A stretch of 11,865 nt of DNA from Muribaculaceae bacterium (GCA_017545095.1 JAFYCU010000022.1:1-11865); one strand, 5' to 3'; counted from the first letter of the stretch, positions 1 through 6,796 are shown. Notes: generated by a model from the letters alone, not told the origin. Numbers and translations: made by a program.

Positions 1-2049
1 GTTACTGAATGTTTGGCAGTCGTTCCAGCTCACCTGCTCCACGGGATAGGCACTCCCGGCCTGGTTATAGCTCGGGTTGCTGCCCATCACCGCCTGCCAC
101 AGGGCCTGCGTCACCGGCGTCTCACCGATGGCGAAGCTGCTCACGGTGACCTCGTGTGCCGGCTTCTCGTTGGCCGAGGCCCCAGTCTGCTCGGCGGTCG
201 CGCCCATGGAGAACGTGCCGCCAGCAACCTTGATCATGGTGAACTTCACACCATTCACCGAAAACTCGATGTGTGAGTCCATACCCAGAATGATGTTGAT
301 GATAATGTTCAGGTCGTCAATATCCACCTTGCCATCGCCGCTCAAATCCGACAATCCGCTGTAGGTGTCGGAAGGCAACGTGCGCACAATCAGGTTAAGC
401 ACCAAGTTAACGTCATCAATATCCACCTTGCCATCGCCGTTTATATCTCCACGCACATCACCCTCTTTAACGGTCACTATGCAGGTGGCGGTGAGGTTCG
501 ACCCATCGATGGTGGTGGCGGTGACCACGGTAATTCCAGCGGCCAAAGCCGTGATGTTGCCATCGCCATCGACGGTGGCCACGGTGGGTTTGGAGCTGGA
601 CCAGGCCACCCGCTGCAAAGCTGCCGTGGGCAACACGGTGGCCGTGAGAGCGGTGTGTTGACCCACTTTAATGGTGAGCTCCTCATCGCTCATCACCACC
701 GCTGTGGCTTGCGGACGCGTCACCGTCACGAGGCATGTTGCACTCAAATTGCTGCCATCGGCAGTGGTGGCGGTGATTACGGCTGTGCCATCTCCCACAG
801 CGGTGACGATGCCGTTGTCATCGACGGTGGCCACTGCGGTGTTGCTCGATTGCCAGGCCACCGTTTTGCAAGTGGCATCACTGGGCAGCACGGTAGCGGT
901 GAGTGCAACGGTTTGGTTCACCTCGAGTGTGGCGGTGGTGGGTGCAAGCGTGATGCCGGTGGCCAGAATCGGGGTCACTGTCACGATGCAGGAAGCACTT
1001 TTTCCGCTGCCGTCTTGCGCGGAGGCGGTGACGGTGGCCGTGCCAATCGTTTTGGCTGTCACCACGCCGTTGCTGTTCACAGTGGCCACGGCGGTGTTAC
1101 TCGAACTCCAGGTCAGTGCCTTGTTGGTGGCGTTGCTCGGTAGCACGGTGGCGGTGAGCGTAGTGGTGCCGCCCACTTGTATCGAGGTGCTCGTGGTGTT
1201 CAGCGTTACCGAGGTCACCAGGATGGGCGACACCGTCACGGCGCACGTGCGGGTGATGTAGCTGCCGTCGGTGGTGGTGGCGGTGATGGCCGCAGTGCCC
1301 TCGCCCACGGCGGTGACCACGCCGCTCTGGTTCACGGAGGCCACGCTGATGTTGGTGCTGCCCCAGCTCACGTTCTGCGAGGCGTTGCGAGGCGTCACCG
1401 TGGCCGTGAGCGTGCTCTGGTCGCCCACGTACATGCTTAGTTCGTTACGGCTAAGCGACATCCCCGTGGCCAGGGGCTGGGTGATGGTCACCGTGCACGA
1501 CTTCGAGTCGCCCTCATAGGCATACTCATTGCCCGTGCTGGCCTCGATGAAGTCGAAGCCGCAGATGTCAGCGATAAGTGTTGCCGGCGTGAGAGACGCA
1601 TCTGCATAGATAGTAAGGTCGAACAGGTGCTGCCGTGTGCGGGCAGGAATACTCTGCGTCTTGGTGGTGTTGATAGCGAGGATGCGGAAGTTGCCGTCCA
1701 CGATGTCGCTATCCACCGAATATTCCGAAGCCACAGTGGTGGTGTAGAAAGCAGGCGAAAAAACCAAATTGGTGGCTGTGAGTCCAGCTGGGAGTACCAC
1801 ATCGGCCTGAAACATCCAGATGGGCATCGATGAGGTGAGATAAACAGGCACGGTCTTTGTCTCGCCGGGGGCAATGCTGAAGTCGTCCATAAACAGATAG
1901 TTTTGGGAACTGACCGATGCTTTCTTGACAAAGTTTGCTCCCTCGATGCACATCCTCTGTCGGTTGATGCGGTAAGGCTGCGCCCACCCCATGGCAGCGC
2001 ATAGCACAGCCAAGAGCAGAATCAAGGTTGTTTGTTTGATGGTTGTCAT
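1..2049 (-). CDS. Secreted multidomain protein: cohesin-like domain, four Big_2 Ig-like domains, dockerin pair, SUMF1/FGE domain (3' end outside window)
   Basis: The frame is open for 683 codons from ATG at 2049 to the window edge, so the C-terminus is missing. Residues 1-24 form a signal peptide ending near GWAQ. Residues about 35-190 form a beta-rich domain (VPVYLTSS, FQADVVLPAGL) that resembles a cohesin fold; this is inference. Four Ig-like Big_2 domains of about 85 residues follow (about 195-274, 276-359, 361-445, 447-530), each with LTATV, W-x-S/T-S and VATV-type motifs and G-x-VTA. Two dockerin calcium-loop repeats follow at 535-546 (DINGDGKVDIDD) and 568-579 (DLSGDGKVDIDD). From about 595 a SUMF1/FGE domain begins (GGTFSMGAT, ETPVTQALWQAVMGSNPS, VEQVSW) and is cut at the edge. 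It lies 53 bases downstream of a same-strand paralogue with the same dockerin-SUMF1 core, so cotranscription is likely. The probable role is an exported or surface scaffold or adhesin; the substrate is unknown. Confidence 0.88.
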   Translation of the reverse strand, partial: MTTIKQTTLILLLAVLCAAMGWAQPYRINRQRMCIEGANFVKKASVSSQNYLFMDDFSIAPGETKTVPVYLTSSMPIWMFQADVVLPAGLTATNLVFSPAFYTTTVASEYSVDSDIVDGNFRILAINTTKTQSIPARTRQHLFDLTIYADASLTPATLIADICGFDFIEASTGNEYAYEGDSKSCTVTITQPLATGMSLSRNELSMYVGDQSTLTATVTPRNASQNVSWGSTNISVASVNQSGVVTAVGEGTAAITATTTDGSYITRTCAVTVSPILVTSVTLNTTSTSIQVGGTTTLTATVLPSNATNKALTWSSSNTAVATVNSNGVVTAKTIGTATVTASAQDGSGKSASCIVTVTPILATGITLAPTTATLEVNQTVALTATVLPSDATCKTVAWQSSNTAVATVDDNGIVTAVGDGTAVITATTADGSNLSATCLVTVTRPQATAVVMSDEELTIKVGQHTALTATVLPTAALQRVAWSSSKPTVATVDGDGNITALAAGITVVTATTIDGSNLTATCIVTVKEGDVRGDINGDGKVDIDDVNLVLNLIVRTLPSDTYSGLSDLSGDGKVDIDDLNIIINIILGMDSHIEFSVNGVKFTMIKVAGGTFSMGATAEQTGASANEKPAHEVTVSSFAIGETPVTQALWQAVMGSNPSYNQAGSAYPVEQVSWNDCQTFSN
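317..439 (-). repeat. Two identical 24-base direct repeats inside the dockerin coding region
   Basis: The 24 bases at 317-340 and 416-439 are identical and spaced 99 bases apart, exactly 33 codons. They encode the GDGKVDID part of the two dockerin calcium loops. The flanking codons differ. Identity limited to the loop codons suggests either a recent internal duplication or gene conversion between the two dockerin repeats. Confidence 0.75.
460..1467 (-). repeat. Four tandem Ig-like (Big_2) domain repeats
   Basis: Within the partial gene the protein repeats with a period of about 85 residues (about 255 bases). Each unit carries the same core: LTATV, a tryptophan followed by S/G-S/T, (V/I)A(T/S)V and G-x-(V/I)TA. 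Repeats 2 and 3 share an identical SSNTAVATV segment. The units are diverged at DNA level, so this is an old domain amplification and not a recent tandem duplication. Confidence 0.8.
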
Positions 2050-2102
2050 ATGGATTACAGTTATTTGTTATTTCTCATTATTGATTGTTCTTAATTGTTT
2101 TT

Positions 2103-3197
2103 TTAAGAATGGGCGAGGCGTAAGCCTTCGTAGGCGTAGGAACTCTGATTACTTTTTTTGCGGCGATACGAAACGCGACAAAATCTGGCGCTGGAGCTGT
2201 ATTCGCCACCTCGAAGCACTTGGTTCGAGCCCGATGTGGGGCCGGTGGGGTTCGTCTGCGAAGCGCCGCTGTAGCTGCCGTACCAGTCGGAGCAGAACTC
2301 CATCACGTTGCCACTCATGTCGTACAAGCCCAACTCGTTCGGGGACTTTGTAGCCACGGCTTGCGTACCGTGGTTCCTCCCCCCATATGACGGATTATTA
2401 TCCGAATACCAGCATACCTCATCGATGTCGTTGCTACCGGCATACTTGAAGCCCTTGCTCTGGTTTCCGCCACGGGCGGCGTACTCCCACTCAGCCTCTG
2501 TCGGCAAGCGGAACGACTCGCCCGTGAGTTCGTTCAGCTTGCCGATGAACGTCTGGCAGAGCTTCCAGCTCACACACTCCACCGGACGCTGAAGGTTGCT
2601 ACCGTAGTCAATGTGGTATTCTGTGCCTCCATGATATTCCTCACGGTAACCGTTGTAATGGCTGGGGTTGCTCCCCATCACTGCCTGCCACAACTCTTGT
2701 GTTACTTCGGTTTCGCCGATACTGAAGGTACTCAATGTAACCTGATGGGCTGGCTTCTCATCGTTGTAGGCGTCGCTGCCCTGCTCATCGGTCGCACCCA
2801 TAGTGAATGTTCCCCCTTCAATAGTGACCATGTTAAAGCTTACCCCATTGATGGTATAGGTGCGAATCTCCGGAGTGCGTCCAAGCATGAAATTGACCAG
2901 GGCGTTGAGGTCGGCGATGCCAATCTTGCCATCACTAGTGATGTCGGCTCTGTCTCGGTACAGCGTAGTACGCCCCAAAATCAAGTTTACCATCGCGTTT
3001 ACATCATTGATGTCCACCACGCTGTCATTGTCGAGATCGCCTTTGACCATCATGGTGACACTCTCTTCTTGATAGACCAGTTGGTCGTCTCCGCTCTCTT
3101 GCATGGCAAGCGTGCCGCCATCTGCAGAAGCAGAGAGGCTTAGCAGTAGGCACACAGCCGCTGCCAGCCATCGGTTTAAGCAATTCTTTAGTTTCAT
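2103..3197 (-). CDS. Secreted dockerin-SUMF1 (FGE-like) protein, probably not catalytic
   Basis: This is a complete 364-aa protein. Residues 1-25 form a signal peptide (LAAAVCLLLSLSASA). Two dockerin-type calcium loops lie at 54-65 (DLDNDSVVDIND) and 85-96 (DITSDGKIGIAD). The FGE-sulfatase/SUMF1 domain spans about 115-364, with GGTFTMGAT, EVTQELWQAVMGSNPS, FRLPTEAEWEYAARGG, LYDMSGNVMEFCSDWYG, VLRGGEY and GLRLAHS. In formylglycine-generating enzymes a cysteine pair five residues apart after the GGS(Y/W) motif does the chemistry. An ungapped alignment from GGEY puts Ser335 at the first position and Cys340 at the second, so oxidase activity is unlikely. The usual VWEWCSDW is VMEFCSDW here. It lies upstream of the partial paralogue (53-base gap) and 43 bases downstream of the cassette gene at 3241-3954. 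A structural or binding role at the cell surface fits better than enzyme activity. Confidence 0.9.
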   Translation of the reverse strand: MKLKNCLNRWLAAAVCLLLSLSASADGGTLAMQESGDDQLVYQEESVTMMVKGDLDNDSVVDINDVNAMVNLILGRTTLYRDRADITSDGKIGIADLNALVNFMLGRTPEIRTYTINGVSFNMVTIEGGTFTMGATDEQGSDAYNDEKPAHQVTLSTFSIGETEVTQELWQAVMGSNPSHYNGYREEYHGGTEYHIDYGSNLQRPVECVSWKLCQTFIGKLNELTGESFRLPTEAEWEYAARGGNQSKGFKYAGSNDIDEVCWYSDNNPSYGGRNHGTQAVATKSPNELGLYDMSGNVMEFCSDWYGSYSGASQTNPTGPTSGSNQVLRGGEYSSSARFCRVSYRRKKSNQSSYAYEGLRLAHS

Positions 3198-3240
3198 AGT
3201 TTGAAAATTTAGGTTAATATTTGATTTATGTTACTCAAAA

Positions 3241-3954
3241 TCAATAGTTTTGACAACAAACGCTATTCACATGGTAGCTCCCGTCTTTCGCGGATAACAG
3301 TAAGCGATACAAGTGTTGAAGTTCGTTGCATAAATGAATCCTATCGTTCTCTTCAATATTCTCATTCCAAGATTCCATGAGGATGTAAAAGTCGGAATCA
3401 AGTATCTCTTGCAGTGCACCAATCCGTTCTAAATCCAAATAATCGTGATAGACACATAAGGTCTCAAAGCAGGTTTGACGTATTTTACTGAGAAGCAACT
3501 TGATGGCTGTAAATGATGTAAGCGTGATGGCTTTTTCTTTTTCAGATAAAGTGAAGCTGACTTTTTTCTCCATCGACACTTTCACCAGTTCTTGAATGAG
3601 CTTCTCAAAGTGTTTTTTATCGCAATCCAAACAAATTGGGTTATTCTGTACAATACCCACAATCGTTCTCATCTCTTCTGCAAGATGCTCTATCCGTTTT
3701 TTGAATGCTTCAAGCTGGGGCTCTTGCTTTACCTTGAACGGCAAACGGATTGAAATGAAATAGAACACATAAGTACAAATGTAGGCAAGCGCAAGTGCAG
3801 TCAACACCTCATTCAAACTGTCGGATACGGCTATGGGCAGTGACAGATGCCGCCACTCCAGTTTTACTGCGAGAATCTGCCAAACGCTGAACGCCAGAAG
3901 CACACAAAGAATCCTGTCCTTGTGGCGCATTAGCCAACTTTTTAACCGTTGCAT
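3241..3954 (-). CDS. Two-helix membrane protein of unknown function, second gene of a coupled pair
   Basis: This 237-aa protein matches no family I recognise. It has a short basic N-terminus, a hydrophobic helix at about 15-30, a second at about 49-69 (VLTALALAYICTYVFYFISI), then a largely helical soluble part of about 165 residues with coiled-coil-like character at 78-100 and 112-135. A CLDC motif sits at 108-111 and a CC pair near the C-terminus (233-234). Its start overlaps the end of the upstream gene by 13 bases in another frame, which indicates translational coupling and a shared function. The layout, two membrane helices followed by a helical cytoplasmic part, resembles SLATT-type membrane proteins found in some defence and signalling cassettes. 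That is a topology match only; no sequence evidence supports it. Confidence 0.75.
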   Translation of the reverse strand: MQRLKSWLMRHKDRILCVLLAFSVWQILAVKLEWRHLSLPIAVSDSLNEVLTALALAYICTYVFYFISIRLPFKVKQEPQLEAFKKRIEHLAEEMRTIVGIVQNNPICLDCDKKHFEKLIQELVKVSMEKKVSFTLSEKEKAITLTSFTAIKLLLSKIRQTCFETLCVYHDYLDLERIGALQEILDSDFYILMESWNENIEENDRIHLCNELQHLYRLLLSAKDGSYHVNSVCCQNY

Positions 3955-4472
3955 CTTTTTGCCAGCTTGTATTTGTACTCATTTGCCGACACATTAGGGC
4001 TTTCGTAGTTATTGGGCGCATCATCTTCGAGATAGTCTTTCAAACCCTTATATCGCTTCAATGAGCGATTAGAGGTGATTCTGGCATCGCAAATGTTGTC
4101 GACATTATCATGGAACAGATTATTGAACAACAGTTCACACTGCCTGACGAGCTCGTCGTCATAGCCTTCGCGATTGGCGTTATTGATTTCAATATACACT
4201 TCGAAATCAGATGAGTTTTCAATAGGGTCAACTCGGAAACCAAATTGCAAGTGCTGGTATTCGGGATTGATGTTATCAACCGCGTACAGGTCCTTATGCT
4301 TCTTGAAGAAATCTCGAGTCGCATCATGGGCTAATTGTTTCCGCTTTTCACACTCACGGCGGTCGTCATCTTGGATGTAATCACTGATATGCACCTCATG
4401 GTTTTTGCTGAACTCCTCTAAATGCGATGAAGTCCAGCTAAACAGCACAGTGATGTTAAAACTAACACACAT
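3942..4472 (-). CDS. Soluble protein of unknown function, first gene of a coupled pair
   Basis: I place the start at 4472 (MCVSFNITVLFSW), giving 176 aa, because AAAGGAA lies just upstream at a good distance. The frame is open upstream to an ATG at 4580, but that extension (rich in K, Q, T and P) lacks a good ribosome site and looks non-coding. The protein begins with a hydrophobic beta-like segment. It continues with charged helical stretches (DDDRRECEKRKQLAHDATRDFFKKH) and a probable beta hairpin (LQFGFRVDP, DFEVYIEINN), and ends in a polar tail. I recognise no catalytic motif or family. It overlaps the next gene, the two-helix membrane protein, by 13 bases, so the two are probably made together. 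It could be a sensor or regulator for the membrane partner, but this is inference. Confidence 0.68.
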   Translation of the reverse strand: MCVSFNITVLFSWTSSHLEEFSKNHEVHISDYIQDDDRRECEKRKQLAHDATRDFFKKHKDLYAVDNINPEYQHLQFGFRVDPIENSSDFEVYIEINNANREGYDDELVRQCELLFNNLFHDNVDNICDARITSNRSLKRYKGLKDYLEDDAPNNYESPNVSANEYKYKLAKRCNG

Positions 4473-4589
4473 AGTTCCTTTTGTCTGCCGTCCAGGTCCC
4501 TGAAGTTGGCATGTTTTTTTAATGATTGGTATTAAAGTAGTGTGGGACTCATTCTGCTTATTCATCCGAGGCATCGCCAAACGCCCACC

Positions 4590-4664
4590 TTAGTATAAAC
4601 AGTACCCCCACACCATGCCCATATCGTGTTCCCCGCCTATCGGGGGTACAAAATAGGCACGCAT
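4590..4664 (-). other. Possible short ORF or gene remnant (24 codons from ATG, 49 codons of open frame)
   Basis: The minus-strand frame is open from a stop at 4740-4742 to TAA at 4590-4592. An ATG at 4664 gives 24 residues beginning MRAYFVPPIGG and ending MVWGYCLY; a GTG at 4688 gives 32. The upstream part of the open frame reads ENRQFSTLVDKQFKTL. The amino-acid composition looks more like protein than a random spacer. It contains a hairpin (ccccg at 4633-4637 with cgggg at 4643-4647). It could be a leader peptide for the cassette downstream, the tail of a decayed gene, or chance. Confidence 0.25.
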
Positions 4665-4755
4665 GAGCGTCTTGAACTGCTTATCCACTAAGGTTGAAAA
4701 TTGGCGATTTTCGGAAGAGGATAACGCAAAAACGCTACTCTATGTCAGTAAGTTA

Positions 4756-4798
4756 CGTGCCGTCACGGCACGCAGGAGCAACGGCTGGCCGAGGCCAG
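4756..4798. repeat. Two adjacent hairpin-forming inverted repeats
   Basis: The first, at 4756-4772, has 8-base arms (CGTGCCGT / ACGGCACG) around a single base. The second, at 4785-4798, has arms CTGGCC / GGCCAG around two bases. If the minus-strand promoter at 4816-4846 is real, both would lie near the 5' end of its transcript. Confidence 0.6.
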
Positions 4799-4815
4799 GA
4801 CACACTTCTCCGCTG

Positions 4816-4846
4816 CAAATGTACGAATTAGTTGGTAATTGACAAT
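4816..4846 (-). promoter_or_regulatory. Candidate Bacteroidetes-type promoter reading into the minus-strand cassette
   Basis: Reading the minus strand, TACATTTG (4823-4816) matches the -7 consensus TAnnTTTG exactly. ATTG (4846-4843) sits 19 bases upstream and matches three of four bases of the -33 TTTG. Transcription would start near 4809 and leave a leader of about 335 bases before the gene starting at 4472. The -33 part falls inside the short AT-rich direct repeats. Confidence 0.45.
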
Positions 4847-4888
4847 GGATGAGGGAGAATTTTTAATTGATAATGGATAATTGATAAT
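4837..4888. repeat. Short AT-rich direct repeats (aattgA[C/T]AATggat type)
   Basis: AATTGACAATGGAT at 4837-4850 and AATTGATAATGGAT at 4865-4878 differ by one base. A third partial copy, AATTGATAAT, follows directly at 4879-4888. These are typical intergenic repeats of AT-rich Bacteroidales spacers. Confidence 0.7.
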
Positions 4889-4894
4889 TTTTTT

Positions 4895-4930
4895 GATGCG
4901 GGGGCCTCCCCGAACGCATCCTGAAGGATG
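4895..4930. repeat. GC-rich hairpin followed by a second small hairpin
   Basis: GATGCG at 4895-4900 pairs with CGCATC at 4915-4920, with an inner GGGG/CCCC pairing and a GAA-like bulge. Overlapping it, CATCC (4917-4921) can pair with GGATG (4926-4930). The AT-rich run before the first stem (attttttt) would act as a U-rich tail only for a minus-strand transcript, so it might end transcription in that direction. Confidence 0.4.
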
Positions 4931-4990
4931 GGCTGTGGGATGCAAAAGAAAAGCAGTGCTGTGTAAACGGCTGACGCGAACGAAGTTACA

Positions 4991-5010
4991 AGCCGCTGCA
5001 TGCAGCGGCT
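4991..5010. repeat. Perfect 20-base palindrome
   Basis: AGCCGCTGCATGCAGCGGCT is a perfect inverted repeat with no spacer. The flanks add partial symmetry: ctctacaggcc follows at 5008-5019, and the related inverted form ggctgtagaggc lies at 5041-5052. This looks like a REP-type dispersed intergenic element; its copy number in the genome cannot be judged here. Confidence 0.7.
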
Positions 5011-5241
5011 CTACAGGCCGAGACGCTGCGATTCAAGAAAGGCTGTAGAGGCATCATATATGGCGGCTGATGACCGAAGTACAGTAGGATTTCTTGTACG
5101 TTCTTTTTTGCCTCTCATTGTTTGATAGATAGTTACCATCTTTTTTGCGGTTCGATGCAACTTTTTGCCCTTTTATTGCGTTTATAAAGAACAGAGAACC
5201 AAGAAGCAAAATGGCTTACGCAGGTTGTTCTGCAACGCGCA

Positions 5242-5272
5242 CTTGTAGCTGGTGGCTGGTAGCTTGTAGTTG
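5242..5272. repeat. Degenerate tandem repeat of ctggtagctt-like units
   Basis: CTTGTAG occurs at 5242-5248 and again at 5263-5269, with ctggtggctggtag between them. The unit is a low-complexity mix of GCTGGT and CTTGTAG. It lies about 70 bases before the start of the transglutaminase-like gene. Confidence 0.5.
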
Positions 5273-5338
5273 AAATACTTATGTTCTTATGTCATTTTTC
5301 CCCAATATATTTTTCACTTCATTAAACAACGCAACACG

Positions 5339-6574
5339 ATGAAAAATTTATTACTCATTGCCTTGATGGCATTTTCGCTCGTGGTTGGTGCCGTCGATGT
5401 GGATGTGGATGCCGATGAGCAATCGCAGCTTCAGGAACTGATGTCGCTGCATCAAAGCCTTGACAAGCAAATCAGGGAGGCTTTCGCGAAAAAAGACTAC
5501 AGCCGTGCGGCCGAGTTGAACTACCAGGCTCTGTCGCTCATCGACCAGCACCGCGACGTGCTGATGCCGATTGTGGGCGGCGAGCGCCAGCTCAACGGAA
5601 TCAAAGGCTACTATCATTACGACCTAGCATGCGCCTATTCGCGTCGCGGCATGACCGAAGGGGCGTTCTACCACCTGCAGCAGGCCGTGAGATGTGACTA
5701 CAACGACTGGAAGCACATCCTCGAAGACCACGACCTCGACATCCTGCGGCACGACCCTCGGCTCGACGAGGCGATAGCCACCATCAGGAACCGCGCCGAC
5801 TACTTGTTGGTGCTGAAACAAGCCGCGCCTTATGTCCGCAACGAGCACACCGACAGCCTGCCGACTTTCACCTTTCAGTCGCCCGACAATCCCGACCTGC
5901 GCCGCGTGAGAGCCCACTTCAAGTTGGACAGCGTGGCTGGCTACGGCGACGAACTGTCAAAAATCAAGAACATCATGACCTATGTGCACAACCTCATCAA
6001 GCACGACGGGCAGCATGCCAACCCAGCGCACCTCAATGCCATCGACATGGCCGAGGCTTGCCGCGACGGCAGCCGCGGACTGAACTGTCGTGGCCTGGCC
6101 ATCGTGCTCAGCGAGTGCTATTTGGCGATGGGCATTCCGGCACACCATGTCACCTGTATGCCCAAGGAGTACATCAACGATTGTCATGTGATTAATTCGG
6201 TGTGGTCGAGCCAGCTGAAGAAATGGATCTGGATCGACCCCTCGTTCAACGCTTGGGTCACCGACGAAAAAGGCAATCTGCTCAGCATCCAAGAGGTGCG
6301 TGACCACTTGCGCAACGATGTCCCCGTGGTCTTGAACAACGAGGCGAACTGGAACAACCAGGAAAAGCAAACCACCGAACACTACCTTTATGAATATATG
6401 GCCAAAAACCTTTACTACGTCTATGTAACGGCCAATCAAGAATATGGTATCGAAGATCCAGGCGTGGATAACAAGGCCACTTTCGTTGCGCTCACACCCC
6501 ATGGCTTCACACCTGACCATTTCGATGGCCTTACCGTGAGCGACGACCAGTGGTTCTGGCAAGCGCCCAAGTAA
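5339..6574 (+). CDS. Exported TPR-like, transglutaminase-like superfamily protein
   Basis: I choose ATG 5339 (411 aa) over the in-frame ATG at 5270, because 5339 begins a clean signal peptide (MKNLLLIALMAFSLVVGA) followed by an acidic VDVDVDADE mature end. The 23-codon upstream extension lies in AT-rich spacer. Residues about 30-160 are helical and TPR-like (YSRAAELNYQALSL; YHYDLACAYSRRGMTEGAFYHLQQAV), ending in LDILRHDPRLDEAI. Residues about 205-305 form a transglutaminase/protease-like core with a candidate Cys-His-Asp triad: Cys250 in GLNCRGLA, His283 in DCHVINSVW and Asp300 in WIDPSFNAW. Bacterial members are mostly thought to be peptidases or amidases of the envelope, so transglutamination should not be assumed. 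It stands alone on its strand and ends at a strong hairpin. The substrate is unknown. Confidence 0.88.
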   Translation: MKNLLLIALMAFSLVVGAVDVDVDADEQSQLQELMSLHQSLDKQIREAFAKKDYSRAAELNYQALSLIDQHRDVLMPIVGGERQLNGIKGYYHYDLACAYSRRGMTEGAFYHLQQAVRCDYNDWKHILEDHDLDILRHDPRLDEAIATIRNRADYLLVLKQAAPYVRNEHTDSLPTFTFQSPDNPDLRRVRAHFKLDSVAGYGDELSKIKNIMTYVHNLIKHDGQHANPAHLNAIDMAEACRDGSRGLNCRGLAIVLSECYLAMGIPAHHVTCMPKEYINDCHVINSVWSSQLKKWIWIDPSFNAWVTDEKGNLLSIQEVRDHLRNDVPVVLNNEANWNNQEKQTTEHYLYEYMAKNLYYVYVTANQEYGIEDPGVDNKATFVALTPHGFTPDHFDGLTVSDDQWFWQAPK

Positions 6575-6602
6575 CCACTCTTGACGGCAAATCAGCATCA
6601 AA

Positions 6603-6635
6603 AAGAGAGCACCAAGCCGAAGCTGGTGCTCTCTT
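6603..6635 (+). terminator. Strong hairpin terminator after the transglutaminase-like gene
   Basis: A perfect 12-base stem (AAGAGAGCACCA at 6603-6614 with TGGTGCTCTCTT at 6624-6635) encloses a 9-base loop, 28 bases after the stop codon. It has an A-rich 5' flank (atcaaaa) and a short T run within the 3' arm. A longer T run (6654-6659) lies about 20 bases on, so a factor-independent stop in the plus direction is likely. Confidence 0.75.
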
Positions 6636-6789
6636 GCTGCATATGAATAGCTATTTTTTCGTCATCACATCAAACTACCCATAAATCGTACTACAGTACT
6701 GAGCCTCAACGGAGTTGCCTAATATGCCTGAATTGTCCGACAATAAAACGTCATGGAAATTGCCTCTAAAAGTAGAGGTGAAAGAGTTG
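6636..6789. other. Spacer at the probable boundary between host DNA and the phage-like element
   Basis: This 154-base stretch lies between the terminator of the host-type gene and the end of the minus-strand repressor operon. It has small inverted repeats: GTACT-AC-AGTAC (around 6689-6700) and ATTGT-CCG-ACAAT (6732-6744). Such sites could be part of an attachment region, but no integrase or matching second site is in the window. A plus-strand open frame through 6715-6915 looks like antisense noise. Confidence 0.35.
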
Positions 6790-6796
6790 TCACCTC
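6763..6796 (-). terminator. Overlapping alternative hairpins at the end of the repressor operon
   Basis: CCTCTA-aaag-TAGAGG (6763-6778) and GAGGTGA-N8-TCACCTC (6775-6796) share the gagg bases, so only one can form at a time. The second overlaps the stop codon of the minus-strand gene ending at 6790, and the first lies just beyond it. Together they may end the minus-strand transcript. No long U tract follows, so this is a moderate call. Confidence 0.4.

Larger units (their letters stand above)
4473..5338. other. Long intergenic region with hairpins, short repeats and no convincing gene
   Basis: About 870 bases separate the divergent minus-strand cassette and the plus-strand transglutaminase-like gene. 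I see no tRNA, rRNA or long gene. The region holds several inverted repeats, AT-rich direct repeats, a candidate minus-strand promoter and a short minus-strand ORF, each listed separately. A tract at 5093-5180 is rich in T runs (ttttttgcc, cttttttgcgg), but I could not fit a clear Bacteroidetes promoter for the plus-strand gene in it. Such dispersed-repeat spacers are common between operons in Bacteroidales. Confidence 0.7.

Noticed and set aside
460..1467. Periodic repetition that could suggest a CRISPR or satellite array
   Set aside because: The period is about 255 bases, the frame is kept, and the units encode Ig-like domains. There are no short identical repeats with unique spacers.
13..1519. 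Several overlapping plus-strand open frames across the left end
   Set aside because: They run antisense to the large gene with signal peptide, Ig-like and dockerin domains. The valine- and threonine-rich translations are shadows of the repeated TVTATV codons.
4763..4945. Minus-strand 60-codon open frame in the intergenic region
   Set aside because: Its codons run through AT-rich direct repeats and hairpins (KKIINYPLSIKNSPSSIVNY), which explains the frame without a gene.
5957..6601. Minus-strand open frame of 214 codons
   Set aside because: It is antisense to the transglutaminase-like gene, which has clear motifs, a signal peptide and a terminator on the plus strand.
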